From contig JAZQKV010000086.1 of the NCBI GenBank assembly GCA_045542335.1, forward strand, positions 72,562 to 136,561: a stretch of DNA of 64,000 nt, read 5' to 3'. Shown here piece after piece: positions 1-7,743 of the stretch. The notes beneath the pieces are model-generated. The model was not told where the DNA came from. It saw nothing but the letters and a program-made list of their open reading frames with translations, and made no database searches. How positions within the stretch are numbered: the first letter of the stretch is position 1; each line of letters opens with the position of its first letter. Position numbers and translations under genes: made by a program. Origin of the DNA: CAKSUT01 sp045542335. Its GTDB lineage: Bacteria; Bacillota; Clostridia; Oscillospirales; CAG-382.

Positions 1-896
1 TCAAAGAAGTTTCCGATTGGGACGAAAACGCTCTCAAAGGAGCTTATAACATTCGTGAGGACAGCGGATGCGCCGCAAGAAAGTCCACGAAAAACATAAA
101 AATCGAATCCAAAAAGGATGCTCCCGGAATTGTCATTCACATAAGTGCCGAAACCGCCGGTGAATCCGTTTACATTCCCGCCTGCATCACACATTCCGGT
201 GTTGACGACCTTGTTTACAATGACTTTATCATCGAAGATGGTGCAGATGTTGTGATAGTTGCAGGTTGCGGAGTTCACTCCGAGGGTGAGGACGACTCAC
301 GCCACAGCGGTGTTCACAGATTCTTTGTTGGCAAAGACGCAAAGGTGGTTTATAAAGAAAAACACCTCGGCACAGGCAAAGGAAAGGGTGCAAAGAAGAT
401 TGACCCTGTGACAGATGTAATCATGGCAGAGAATTCACATCTTGAAATGGACACAACACAAATCGGCGGTGTGACCTCCTCCGACAGAAAGACAACAGCA
501 AAGCTTGCCGCAGGCGCAAAACTCATCATTCGTGAAAGACTCATGACCGACGGTGACCAGGTGGCAAAATCCGATTTCCTTGTTGAGCTTTGTGGCGACG
601 ACAGCGCAGTTGACCTTATTTCCCGTTCTGTTGCAAAGGGCAATTCCTATCAGGATTATCATTCGGTTCTCAAAGGAAACTGCCGTTGCACAGGACATTC
701 AGAGTGTGATGCAATTCTCGCTGACAACGGCAAGGTAAACGCCGCACCCGAACTCTATGCAGGCTCTCTCGATGCTTCGCTTATTCACGAAGCCGCTATC
801 GGAAAAATCGCAGGCGAGCAGATTATAAAGCTTCGCACACTCGGACTTACGGAGCAGGAAGCAGAAAGAAAAATCATTGACGGATTTTTGAGATAA
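1..896 (+). CDS. SufB/SufD-family Fe-S cluster assembly protein, 5' end outside the window
   Basis: The reading frame is open from the window edge (codons in frame with position 3) to TAA at 894-896, so the gene starts upstream. SufB/SufD proteins form the beta-helical scaffold of the SUF system, on which iron-sulfur clusters are built with SufC in the cytoplasm. The visible part carries the family's hallmarks: a hydrophobic beta-helix rich in D/G turns, the stretch GGVTSSDRKTTAKL, and a C-terminal region with a conserved ELY/SLDASLIHEAAIGKI-type segment followed by a short helical tail. About 298 residues are visible, close to a full short clostridial SufD-type protein. No SufC or SufS lies downstream, so it is probably the last gene of its operon. 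SufB and SufD cannot be told apart from this fragment. Confidence 0.85.
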   Translation, partial: KEVSDWDENALKGAYNIREDSGCAARKSTKNIKIESKKDAPGIVIHISAETAGESVYIPACITHSGVDDLVYNDFIIEDGADVVIVAGCGVHSEGEDDSRHSGVHRFFVGKDAKVVYKEKHLGTGKGKGAKKIDPVTDVIMAENSHLEMDTTQIGGVTSSDRKTTAKLAAGAKLIIRERLMTDGDQVAKSDFLVELCGDDSAVDLISRSVAKGNSYQDYHSVLKGNCRCTGHSECDAILADNGKVNAAPELYAGSLDASLIHEAAIGKIAGEQIIKLRTLGLTEQEAERKIIDGFLR

Positions 897-909
897 CTAA
901 ATAATTTTA

Positions 910-952
910 AAGCCTGTATCTGGCATCGTGTCAGATACAGGCTTGCATTTTT
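910..952. terminator. Bidirectional rho-independent terminator
   Basis: A 13-bp perfect inverted repeat (910-922 with 932-944, 9-nt loop) is followed by a T-rich run. It sits between the convergent ends of the suf-type gene and the nucleoside phosphorylase and can serve both. Confidence 0.85.
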
Positions 953-963
953 ATGTATGGGGT

Positions 964-2271
964 TCACACTTCTCCAAGAATGAGTCTGCGCTTTGAGTTG
1001 CAGTCAAAGGCATCGCCGTACTCAATTGCCCCCTCAAAACGTGTTGCGGCATTGGCAATTCTGCTCTCATCCGAGGTGTGAAGCACAGCAACAACATCCC
1101 CTTTGTTCACCTTATCGCCAACGGTTTTTTCAAGAATTATACCTGCAGAAAAGTCAATTTTATCGTCCTTTTTAATTCTTCCTGCGCCAAGAAGCAACGA
1201 GGCATTGCCTATCTCCTCGCTGTCGGCACGGGTTATGTATCCATCCCTTGCAGCAAGAATCTCATGTTTGAAAGTCGCCTCAGGAAGTCCGCAGAGATTA
1301 CCCCCCTGGGTTTTTATCCATTCTTCAAACTTTGCGTATGCCTTTCCGCTGTCAAGGCTATCCTCTACCATTTTTGTGCTTTCTTCAACGCCAATTCCAT
1401 GAGTTGCCGCAACCATTCTTGAAGCAATTGCAACGCAGATTTCCCGGAGTGCGCCCCTCTCTCTGCCGCAAAGCACCTCAATCGCCTCTTTCACTTCAAG
1501 GCTGTTTCCGATTGCTTTCCCAAGCGGAACATCCATATCCGTCAAAAGCGCACGGACATTTCTTCCGCACATTTTTCCAATGCTCACCATGCTTTCGGCA
1601 AGAGCCTTTGCCTCGTCAAAGCTTTTCATAAAAGCTCCGCTTCCCACCTTTACGTCAAGAACAATGGAATGTGAGCCTGCGGCAAGCTTTTTGCTCATAA
1701 TACTTGAAGCAATAAGCGGCAAACTTTCAACCGTAGCCGTGACGCTTCTCAGTGAATAAAGCTTTTTGTCCGCAGGGGCAAAGTTACCTGTCTGACCAAC
1801 AACGCAGATTCCGATTTTTTCAGACTGCGCCTTGAATTCTTCCGGCGTCATATCAACACGATAGCCCGGAATTGATTCAAGCTTGTCAACCGTGCCTCCC
1901 GTATGCCCCAAGGCTCTACCCGACATTTTGGCAACAATACAGCCAAGACTTGCAGCAATGGGCGCAACAATAAGCGTGGTTTTGTCACCCACGCCACCGG
2001 TGCTGTGCTTGTCGCAGGAAAGTGTTCCGAACTGTGAAAGGTCGGCGCTGTCCCCGGAGGCTGCCATTGCAAGAGTGAGGTCGGCGGTTTCACGGGGTGT
2101 CATACCACGAAAAAACACACTCATTGCAAAAGCACTCATCATATAATCCTTTATTTCATCATTCACATAACCGGAAATGAGAAATTCTATTTCCTCTTTG
2201 GTAAGTTCCGCACCGTCACGTTTCTTCTTTATAACGTCATAAGGAGTCATGGCAATTGTGTTTTTATTCAT
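964..2271 (-). CDS. pdp: Pyrimidine-nucleoside phosphorylase
   Basis: Cytoplasmic enzyme that splits uridine/thymidine-type nucleosides with phosphate into base and (deoxy)ribose-1-phosphate, in nucleoside salvage. At 435 aa it has the usual family length. The phosphate-binding motif KHSTGGVGDKT lies near residue 88, with the family's SGRALGHTGGTVDKLE stretch after it. The C-terminal alpha/beta domain typical of Pdp/DeoA is present. The ATG at 2271 is preceded by AGAGGTG at good spacing. The gene follows an AraC regulator on the same strand by only 26 nt, so the two are probably cotranscribed. Thymidine phosphorylase is the main alternative; Gram-positive homologues usually accept both uridine and thymidine. 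Confidence 0.93.
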   Translation of the reverse strand: MNKNTIAMTPYDVIKKKRDGAELTKEEIEFLISGYVNDEIKDYMMSAFAMSVFFRGMTPRETADLTLAMAASGDSADLSQFGTLSCDKHSTGGVGDKTTLIVAPIAASLGCIVAKMSGRALGHTGGTVDKLESIPGYRVDMTPEEFKAQSEKIGICVVGQTGNFAPADKKLYSLRSVTATVESLPLIASSIMSKKLAAGSHSIVLDVKVGSGAFMKSFDEAKALAESMVSIGKMCGRNVRALLTDMDVPLGKAIGNSLEVKEAIEVLCGRERGALREICVAIASRMVAATHGIGVEESTKMVEDSLDSGKAYAKFEEWIKTQGGNLCGLPEATFKHEILAARDGYITRADSEEIGNASLLLGAGRIKKDDKIDFSAGIILEKTVGDKVNKGDVVAVLHTSDESRIANAATRFEGAIEYGDAFDCNSKRRLILGEV

Positions 2272-2297
2272 GAAACAGCACCTCTTTCAGTTTTTTC

Positions 2298-3095
2298 TTA
2301 TATACCCATATTCTTAAACTCATTCCTATATTCCCCCGGAGTGTAACCAGTTTTCTGCCTGAAAGCACGGCAAAAATGGTACAAACTTGCGTATCCGCAC
2401 GCATCTGAAACTTCCGAAACAGAAAGATTCTCTGAAACAAGCATTTCCTTTGCCTTGTTTATACGCACCTGCTGTATATATTGTTTTGGAGAAATCCCAA
2501 GGTTCTGCCTGAACAGCTTTGTAAAATAAACCTCGCTTATTCCTCCATTTTGCGCAATAACTGAGTTTGTAAGTTCAGGTGACGATATATTTTCCTCAAG
2601 ATACTTAATCGCAGGTCTCAAAACCGTCGGCATATCACCTTTTCCAAAAACTTCATCCCCAACATCTCCGCTTGCCATTGACAGCATCTTATAAAACACA
2701 GACATAAGTCGGGCAAAATTATCGGGATTGTTAAGCGAATACATCTGTTCAAGAAGCTTGTGATGCTTTATGAAAACATCCGGATTCTTTATAGGTATCC
2801 TCAAAAAATCGCTATGGTGGAATGAATCAGTACATAAGAAATTAAGAAGAGTGAATCTACCGGGCTTTGTACATTCAAAATGATATGTTCCGCCCATCGG
2901 CAATATTACAAGATGTCCCGGGTCAGACACTATATCCTTGCCGTTGTGGTGGTACACAATTTCTCCGTCAATCGCAAGAGACATTCCATACCATGCTCTT
3001 AAAACCATGTTTCTTTCAACACCCCGGTCATACTTTACGGTGAAAACATTTGTAATGTGAGTTGCGCAAATTGTGTTGAGAACGCTTGTCGCCAT
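2298..3095 (-). CDS. AraC-family transcriptional regulator with N-terminal cupin
   Basis: 265-aa regulator. The N-terminal ~130 residues look like an AraC ligand-binding cupin (HNGKDIVSDPGHLVILPMGG). The last ~100 residues form the double helix-turn-helix, with the usual SEVSDACGYASLYHFCRAFR and KTGYTPGEYR segments. GAGGAGAGGTG precedes the ATG. It is transcribed away from the dehydratase/epimerase pair and reads into pdp, so either may be its target. The ligand cannot be told; neighbours suggest a sugar or nucleoside-linked signal. Confidence 0.9.
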   Translation of the reverse strand: MATSVLNTICATHITNVFTVKYDRGVERNMVLRAWYGMSLAIDGEIVYHHNGKDIVSDPGHLVILPMGGTYHFECTKPGRFTLLNFLCTDSFHHSDFLRIPIKNPDVFIKHHKLLEQMYSLNNPDNFARLMSVFYKMLSMASGDVGDEVFGKGDMPTVLRPAIKYLEENISSPELTNSVIAQNGGISEVYFTKLFRQNLGISPKQYIQQVRINKAKEMLVSENLSVSEVSDACGYASLYHFCRAFRQKTGYTPGEYRNEFKNMGI

Positions 3096-3145
3096 GTGTC
3101 ACCCACCTCTCCTCTGCATTTTGATTATATAACACTTTTGTGTCT

Positions 3146-3167
3146 ATTTACACCATGGTTTGTAAAT
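3146..3167. promoter_or_regulatory. Candidate operator between divergent genes
   Basis: ATTTACA (3146-3152) and TGTAAAT (3161-3167) form an inverted repeat with an 8-nt centre. Further TGTAAAT/ATTTACA half-sites occur at about 3175, 3204 and 3238. A leftward -10 box (TATAAT on the minus strand, 3124-3129) lies beside it. Binding by the adjacent AraC protein is inference. Confidence 0.4.
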
Positions 3168-3204
3168 TAGTATCGTAAATGTTAAATATTTATTGTTTTG
3201 CCCA

Positions 3205-3233
3205 TTTACATCTGATACAATCCATGTTATACT
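3205..3233 (+). promoter_or_regulatory. Sigma-A promoter of the dehydratase-like/epimerase genes
   Basis: TTTACA (3205-3210), 17-nt spacer, TATACT (3228-3233), about 34 nt upstream of the ATG at 3267. The -35 box coincides with an ATTTACA half-site, which would allow regulator control. Confidence 0.6.
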
Positions 3234-3266
3234 TACAATGTAAATCAAGGTTTACGGAGGTACATA

Positions 3267-4055
3267 ATGGCAAAAAAATTCACTTCGTTTCTTGGCAACG
3301 AGAGACCAATTCTCACAACAATGGTAATTGCCAACACCCAAGAAGCCGTAATTGAAAAAATGAAAAAGGCAATAAATATCGGCACAGATGCTTTCTGCTT
3401 TCAGATGGAGGGACTTGAAACAAAGTACAAGACCACTTCGTGTATAAAGGAAATTATCGATTCTGCAGAGGGAAGACCAATTTATATCACAAACTACCGT
3501 AACGGCAATCCTCAGCTCAAGGAAAAGCCTTGCGGCGATGAGCTTCTTGCAGAACAGCTCCTCATGGCTCTTGAATGCGGAGCAAAGCTCATTGACATAA
3601 GAGGCGATATGTTCTGCCCATGTGAGGGTGAGCTTACCATGGACAAGGATGCCGTGGAAAAGCAGATGAAATTTATAAAGCAAGTCAAGGATAAGGGCGG
3701 AGAGGTGCTTATGTCCTCACACGTTCTCAAATTCACCCCCCTTGAAAAAACGCTTCAGATTGCCTATGCTCAACAGTCCCGTGGAACTGATATTGTAAAA
3801 ATCGTAACTGCCGCAACAAGCGAGGCGGAGGTCCTTGAAAATTTTGAGATTACATCAAAGCTCGGACGTGTGCTTGATGTTCCCTATCTTTTCCTCTGCG
3901 GTGGCTCGCACCGCTTAAAGCACAGGCTTCTCGGTCCTGCCATTGCAAACAGCATATATCTTACCACAACAGAATATGCCGAAGATTTTACGCAGCCTCC
4001 CCTTGATATGGCAAAGGCTGTGCTTGCGGCGGCAGGCTACACGGACCTTCCGTAA
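3267..4055 (+). CDS. Type I 3-dehydroquinate dehydratase-like protein
   Basis: 262-aa TIM-barrel protein of the AroD/type I DHQ dehydratase family. The catalytic pair is kept: His152 in MSSHVLKFTP and the Schiff-base Lys178 in GTDIVKIV. The substrate-binding regions differ: the usual threonine-x-arginine strand reads ITNYRNG, and the usual C-terminal G-x-x-SR loop reads GGSHRLKHR. That makes a different ring substrate likely. It is not near other shikimate genes; it pairs with an SDR epimerase (32 nt downstream) opposite an AraC regulator, which fits an inducible catabolic role. GGAGG precedes the ATG. Family membership is fairly sure; the exact reaction is unknown. Confidence 0.75.
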   Translation: MAKKFTSFLGNERPILTTMVIANTQEAVIEKMKKAINIGTDAFCFQMEGLETKYKTTSCIKEIIDSAEGRPIYITNYRNGNPQLKEKPCGDELLAEQLLMALECGAKLIDIRGDMFCPCEGELTMDKDAVEKQMKFIKQVKDKGGEVLMSSHVLKFTPLEKTLQIAYAQQSRGTDIVKIVTAATSEAEVLENFEITSKLGRVLDVPYLFLCGGSHRLKHRLLGPAIANSIYLTTTEYAEDFTQPPLDMAKAVLAAAGYTDLP

Positions 4056-4087
4056 TCATAAAACTTTATATAAAGAGGTACATATCC

Positions 4088-5095
4088 ATGAAGAAAATAC
4101 TTGTAATAGGTGCGACAGGTGCAATGGGCACCTATCTTGTCCCCGAGCTTATAAGGAGAGGCTATGCCGTTGATGCCGCATCCCTCGACGAAATGAGCTA
4201 CACCCATCCGAATCTCCGCCACATCAAAGAGAATATGTTTGACCCGGACACCTTAAAGTCTGTGCTTGCAAATGGATATGATGCAGTCGTTGACTTTCTC
4301 ATATACAACAAAAAGGAAAAGTTTGAAGCAGTCATGCCCCTTTTCCTTGAAGCAACAAAGCACTACATTTACCTGTCAACCTACCGCATATACGCAGGCG
4401 AATACCCAATAACCGAAGATTCTCCGCGTCTTATCGATGTGACGGATGACGAGGTTTTGTTAAACTCCGGCGACTATTGCATTTACAAAGCCGAGGGAGA
4501 GAATGTCCTCAGAGCATCTTCCTACGACAACTGGACAATCATCCGCCCTGCCATAACCTTTTCCAAGAGAAGATTCCAGCTCACGACCCTTGAAGCAAAT
4601 GTCCTCATGTACCGCATTTTCAATCACAAGACGGTGGTACTTCCCGAAGCGGCAATGGACATTCAGGCGACTATGACCTGGGCAGGCGACGTTGCAAAAA
4701 TGATTGCCGGACTTCTTTTCAACCCCAAGGCGTATAAAGAGGCTTTCACCGTTTCCACAAACGAGCATCACACCTGGCGTGAGGTTGCAGGCATCTACGA
4801 AAGAATCTGCGGACTTAAATACGTCACCGCCTCAACCGACGATTACGTTCACATTCTTTCGGGTACAAACAACGTCAATACCCGTCAGCAGCTTATTTAC
4901 GACAGATGCTTCAACCGTGTAATCGACAACAGCAAGATTCTCTCCGTAACGGGCATGAAAGAACAGGATCTCACGCCCATAGAAATTGCACTCCGCATGG
5001 AATTTGCAAATCTCATGCCCGGTGACATTCCCCATTCCGTTGAGATTAACGAGAGAATGGACGAATACCTCAAGGCTCATGGCATAGAAGAATAA
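4088..5095 (+). CDS. NAD-dependent epimerase/dehydratase (extended SDR)
   Basis: 335-aa extended short-chain dehydrogenase/reductase. The Rossmann nucleotide-binding motif GATGAMG is at residues 8-14. The active-site YxxxK pair is seen in DYCIYKAEGEN near residue 138, after a Ser/Thr-rich strand (YLSTYRIY). Such enzymes epimerise, dehydrate or reduce nucleotide sugars or sugar acids. It follows the DHQase-like gene by 32 nt with its own AGAGGT ribosome site, so the two form one operon ending at the hairpin at 5103. The substrate cannot be read from the sequence. Confidence 0.85.
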   Translation: MKKILVIGATGAMGTYLVPELIRRGYAVDAASLDEMSYTHPNLRHIKENMFDPDTLKSVLANGYDAVVDFLIYNKKEKFEAVMPLFLEATKHYIYLSTYRIYAGEYPITEDSPRLIDVTDDEVLLNSGDYCIYKAEGENVLRASSYDNWTIIRPAITFSKRRFQLTTLEANVLMYRIFNHKTVVLPEAAMDIQATMTWAGDVAKMIAGLLFNPKAYKEAFTVSTNEHHTWREVAGIYERICGLKYVTASTDDYVHILSGTNNVNTRQQLIYDRCFNRVIDNSKILSVTGMKEQDLTPIEIALRMEFANLMPGDIPHSVEINERMDEYLKAHGIEE

Positions 5096-5102
5096 TATAA
5101 AA

Positions 5103-5142
5103 ATCGGCTGAACCGAAAGCCTCGATTCAGCCGATACTTTTT
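5103..5142. terminator. Bidirectional terminator
   Basis: A 10-bp inverted repeat (5103-5112 with 5126-5135) is followed by a T-rich run. It lies between the convergent epimerase and sulP genes. Confidence 0.85.
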
Positions 5143-5147
5143 ATTCT

Positions 5148-6401
5148 TTACTGCTTCTTCAAATCCTTAAAAATAAATCTGAAAACAAGGGAACAGACAA
5201 CGCCTATGACGATCGCCACAACAAGGTCAAACACGACCGTTGCAACCATCGTTATGAGGAAGAGAAGAATCGCGCCGATTCTCTTGCCGCCGAACATCGC
5301 CTTGATTTCGTGCCACTCGTTCATTCTCCATGCCGTCACCATAAGCACGCCCGCAAGAGCCGCATTTGGAATGAGAGCCATTATATCACCAAGAAGGAAC
5401 ATCGCCGCAATAAGCCAAAGGGCGTGGAAGATACCCGTAAGCCTTGTCTGTGCACCACTCTTTATGGCAACGCTTGTTCTCGCAATCGCCGCTGTCGCAG
5501 GCACGCCGCCAAAGAAAGGAATAAGTATATTTCCTGCGCCCTGTGCAAGAAGCTCTATGTTTGCGTCAAAAGGCTCCTCCTTCATACGGGATGCAGATGC
5601 TCCGCAAAGAAGGCTCTCAATCATGCCAAGTGCCGCAACGCTGAATGCAGGGGAAATGAGTGCAACCATTGTTTTTGGGTCAAGCTGTGCAAGTGAAAAA
5701 CGCTGTTCAAGGAAAAGGGTCTTGGGGATTTCGCCGATTGTTGCGAACTTATCCGCACCTACGATTACGCAAACGATTGTCGCAATAATAATACCCACAA
5801 GAGATGAAGGCACTTTTGCGTTCCACTTTTTGGGATATACAAGCATAACCACAACAACAAGAAGTCCTATGAGGACCGTGAAGATGTCGGGCGTAAATCC
5901 AAATTCGCCGTAAGAAATAAGCTTGTCAATTGCACTTTCGCCCTCGGAATGAGTACCGAAAAAGTTGTCGATCTGCCCCAGGGCAATTATCACCGCAATA
6001 CCAGAAGTAAAGCCTGTGATAACAGGAGCAGGGATAAAGGAAACAAGCTTTCCCACACGAAAGATTCCGCAAATAAGCAGAATAACACCCGCCATAAAGC
6101 AAACCGTAAACACGCCTTGAAGCAAATACTGTGCAACAATCGCTCCGAGTATTGCCGCCATAGCGCCTGTGGGACCGGAAATCTGGAATGAAGCTCCTGA
6201 AAATGCGCTTATTACAACGCCTGCCACAATTGCTGTAACAAGTCCTGCCGCCGCATCTGCTCCGCTTGCAACGCCAAAAGCAAGTGCAAGAGGAAGAGCC
6301 ACCGCCGCAACTGTGAGTCCTGCAAGCAGATCTTTTATAAATTTCCCGCCATTGTAGCCGGAAAACTCACGCCTGAACATAGCCACAAAGTTCTTTAACA
6401 T
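5148..6401 (-). CDS. SulP-family anion transporter without STAS domain
   Basis: 417-aa integral membrane protein with 10-12 hydrophobic segments. The SulP signature is near the N-terminus (DLLAGLTVAAVALPLALAFG), followed by the QISGPTGAMAAILGAI segment characteristic of the family. SulP carriers move sulfate, bicarbonate or other small anions across the cytoplasmic membrane. Most are 500-600 aa with a C-terminal cytoplasmic STAS domain; here the protein stops just after the last membrane helix (IFKDLKKQ), so the regulatory domain is missing. The start is set by CGGAG before ATG. A hairpin with a T-run lies in the leader. Confidence 0.88.
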   Translation of the reverse strand: MLKNFVAMFRREFSGYNGGKFIKDLLAGLTVAAVALPLALAFGVASGADAAAGLVTAIVAGVVISAFSGASFQISGPTGAMAAILGAIVAQYLLQGVFTVCFMAGVILLICGIFRVGKLVSFIPAPVITGFTSGIAVIIALGQIDNFFGTHSEGESAIDKLISYGEFGFTPDIFTVLIGLLVVVVMLVYPKKWNAKVPSSLVGIIIATIVCVIVGADKFATIGEIPKTLFLEQRFSLAQLDPKTMVALISPAFSVAALGMIESLLCGASASRMKEEPFDANIELLAQGAGNILIPFFGGVPATAAIARTSVAIKSGAQTRLTGIFHALWLIAAMFLLGDIMALIPNAALAGVLMVTAWRMNEWHEIKAMFGGKRIGAILLFLITMVATVVFDLVVAIVIGVVCSLVFRFIFKDLKKQ

Positions 6402-6420
6402 ATTTAAGCCACTCCGTATA

Positions 6421-6452
6421 AAAATAGTGTCGGCAAATATTTTTTGCCGACA
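6421..6452 (-). promoter_or_regulatory. Terminator-like hairpin in the sulP leader
   Basis: A 10-bp perfect inverted repeat (6428-6437 with 6443-6452) lies between the leftward promoter and the sulP start. On the minus strand it is followed by CTATTTTTAT. This is the shape of an intrinsic terminator inside a 5' leader, so attenuation is possible. It is about 27 nt from the ATG. Confidence 0.5.
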
Positions 6453-6455
6453 ATT

Positions 6456-6484
6456 ATTATACTACTTTATTCCACATTTGTCCA
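6456..6484 (-). promoter_or_regulatory. Sigma-A promoter of sulP
   Basis: On the minus strand TGGACA (6479-6484), 17-nt spacer, TATAAT (6456-6461). The rest of the 6402-6706 gap is AT-rich and shows no gene. Confidence 0.65.
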
Positions 6485-6683
6485 TATGGAAAAATCATGT
6501 ATTTTTAGCTTTTTTTGCAATTTTTTTGTAGAAATTGTGCATTTTGCCGTTTTTTGCATGTATTGGCACAGTGTCACATCGTTCCCACACAATCGCACAA
6601 TCTTTCTCATGTCATATTTTCACACAATAAAAAAGGTAACAAATTGTTCTCCCGATAATGTTGCATTTTGCCTTTGACGACAG

Positions 6684-6689
6684 TATAAT
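6684..6689 (+). promoter_or_regulatory. -10 box upstream of the RluA-family gene
   Basis: TATAAT at 6684-6689 with only a weak -35 (TTGCAT at 6661-6666, 17-nt spacer). It lies 36 nt before the preferred start codon. Confidence 0.5.
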
Positions 6690-6724
6690 AAAACCATAAC
6701 CACTAAATGCGAAAGGAGCAAAAT

Positions 6725-7627
6725 ATGTCATCCCCATTTACAAGCGAGCTTGTCATTCCGCATGAGCTTGACAGAAAAAGCATAAAGGACATACTGTACG
6801 GTCATTTTGCCCTTTCGACAAATGCGGTAAAGGGACTTAAGTACAATGGTAAAATTCTGCTTGACGGAAAAGAAGTGACGGTACGTGAAAACGTTTCTGC
6901 GCATCAACATCTTACTCTTGTATTTCCTCAGAGCACGTCTGAAAGTATTGTTCCCGTAGACCTTCCCACCAAGGTGCTTTACGAGGACGAGCATCTTCTT
7001 GCCGTCAACAAGCCTTTCGGTATGCCGACGCATCCGAGCCACGGTCACCGCACAGACACCCTCGCAAATGCGGTCATGTACAAATACGGCGGAAACTTTG
7101 TGTTTCGTCCTATAACCCGCCTTGATATTGACACAACGGGTGTAGTTCTTATTGCGAAGAACGCCGTTGTGTGTCACAAGCTATGCTCTGCTCTTGCCGA
7201 CAATGCAGACGAGGGGCTAATCAGAAAAACCTATCTTGCACTTTGCACCGCAGTCCCAAAAGAAAAAAGAGGAACAATTGATGCACCAATCGGGCGACTT
7301 TTCGGAAGTGTGCTCAAGCGTTGTGTCAGGGAAGACGGTCAAAGGTCTGTGACAAACTACGAAGTACTTGAACAGAGTGAAGGGAGATGTCTTGTGAAAG
7401 CAATGCCCTTAACAGGACGAACCCATCAGATTCGTGTCCACATGGCGTACATTGGCTGTCCGCTTGTGGGAGACTATCTTTACGGAACTGAAATTGCAGG
7501 CACACGCACCATGCTTCATTGCGAAAGCGTTGAATTTTTGCACCCCATATCAAGACAAAATCTTTGTATAAAAGCTCCCATGCCGGAGGATATGTGTAGC
7601 ATAATAAAGAATGACGGAGTAATCTGA
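6725..7627 (+). CDS. RluA-family 23S rRNA/tRNA pseudouridine synthase
   Basis: 300-aa enzyme that isomerises uridine to pseudouridine in structured RNA. It has an S4-like RNA-binding N-terminus (LKYNGKILLDGKEVTVRENV) and the catalytic Asp in the motif TRLDIDTTG. The TGRTHQIRVHMAYIG and GDYLYG motifs of the RluA subfamily follow. The start at 6725 is chosen because AAAGGAG lies 7 nt upstream; the earlier ATG at 6707 would put this ribosome site inside the gene. Which uridine is modified cannot be deduced. Confidence 0.92.
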   Translation: MSSPFTSELVIPHELDRKSIKDILYGHFALSTNAVKGLKYNGKILLDGKEVTVRENVSAHQHLTLVFPQSTSESIVPVDLPTKVLYEDEHLLAVNKPFGMPTHPSHGHRTDTLANAVMYKYGGNFVFRPITRLDIDTTGVVLIAKNAVVCHKLCSALADNADEGLIRKTYLALCTAVPKEKRGTIDAPIGRLFGSVLKRCVREDGQRSVTNYEVLEQSEGRCLVKAMPLTGRTHQIRVHMAYIGCPLVGDYLYGTEIAGTRTMLHCESVEFLHPISRQNLCIKAPMPEDMCSIIKNDGVI

Positions 7628-7650
7628 TTACCCCGTCGTTTCTGTTATAT
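7609..7650 (+). terminator. Terminator overlapping the end of the RluA gene
   Basis: Arms 7609-7623 and 7627-7641 pair with one wobble and two mismatches around a 3-nt loop that contains part of the stop codon. TTTCTGTT follows. Confidence 0.6.
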
Positions 7651-7743
7651 CCTTATTCCAATGCATTTGCCATCCGGACTACTTCAATATTCCGGCACGC
7701 TGCCGCACTTCCGTTATTCTTTTGTTAAAAGCTTAAAAAGCAC

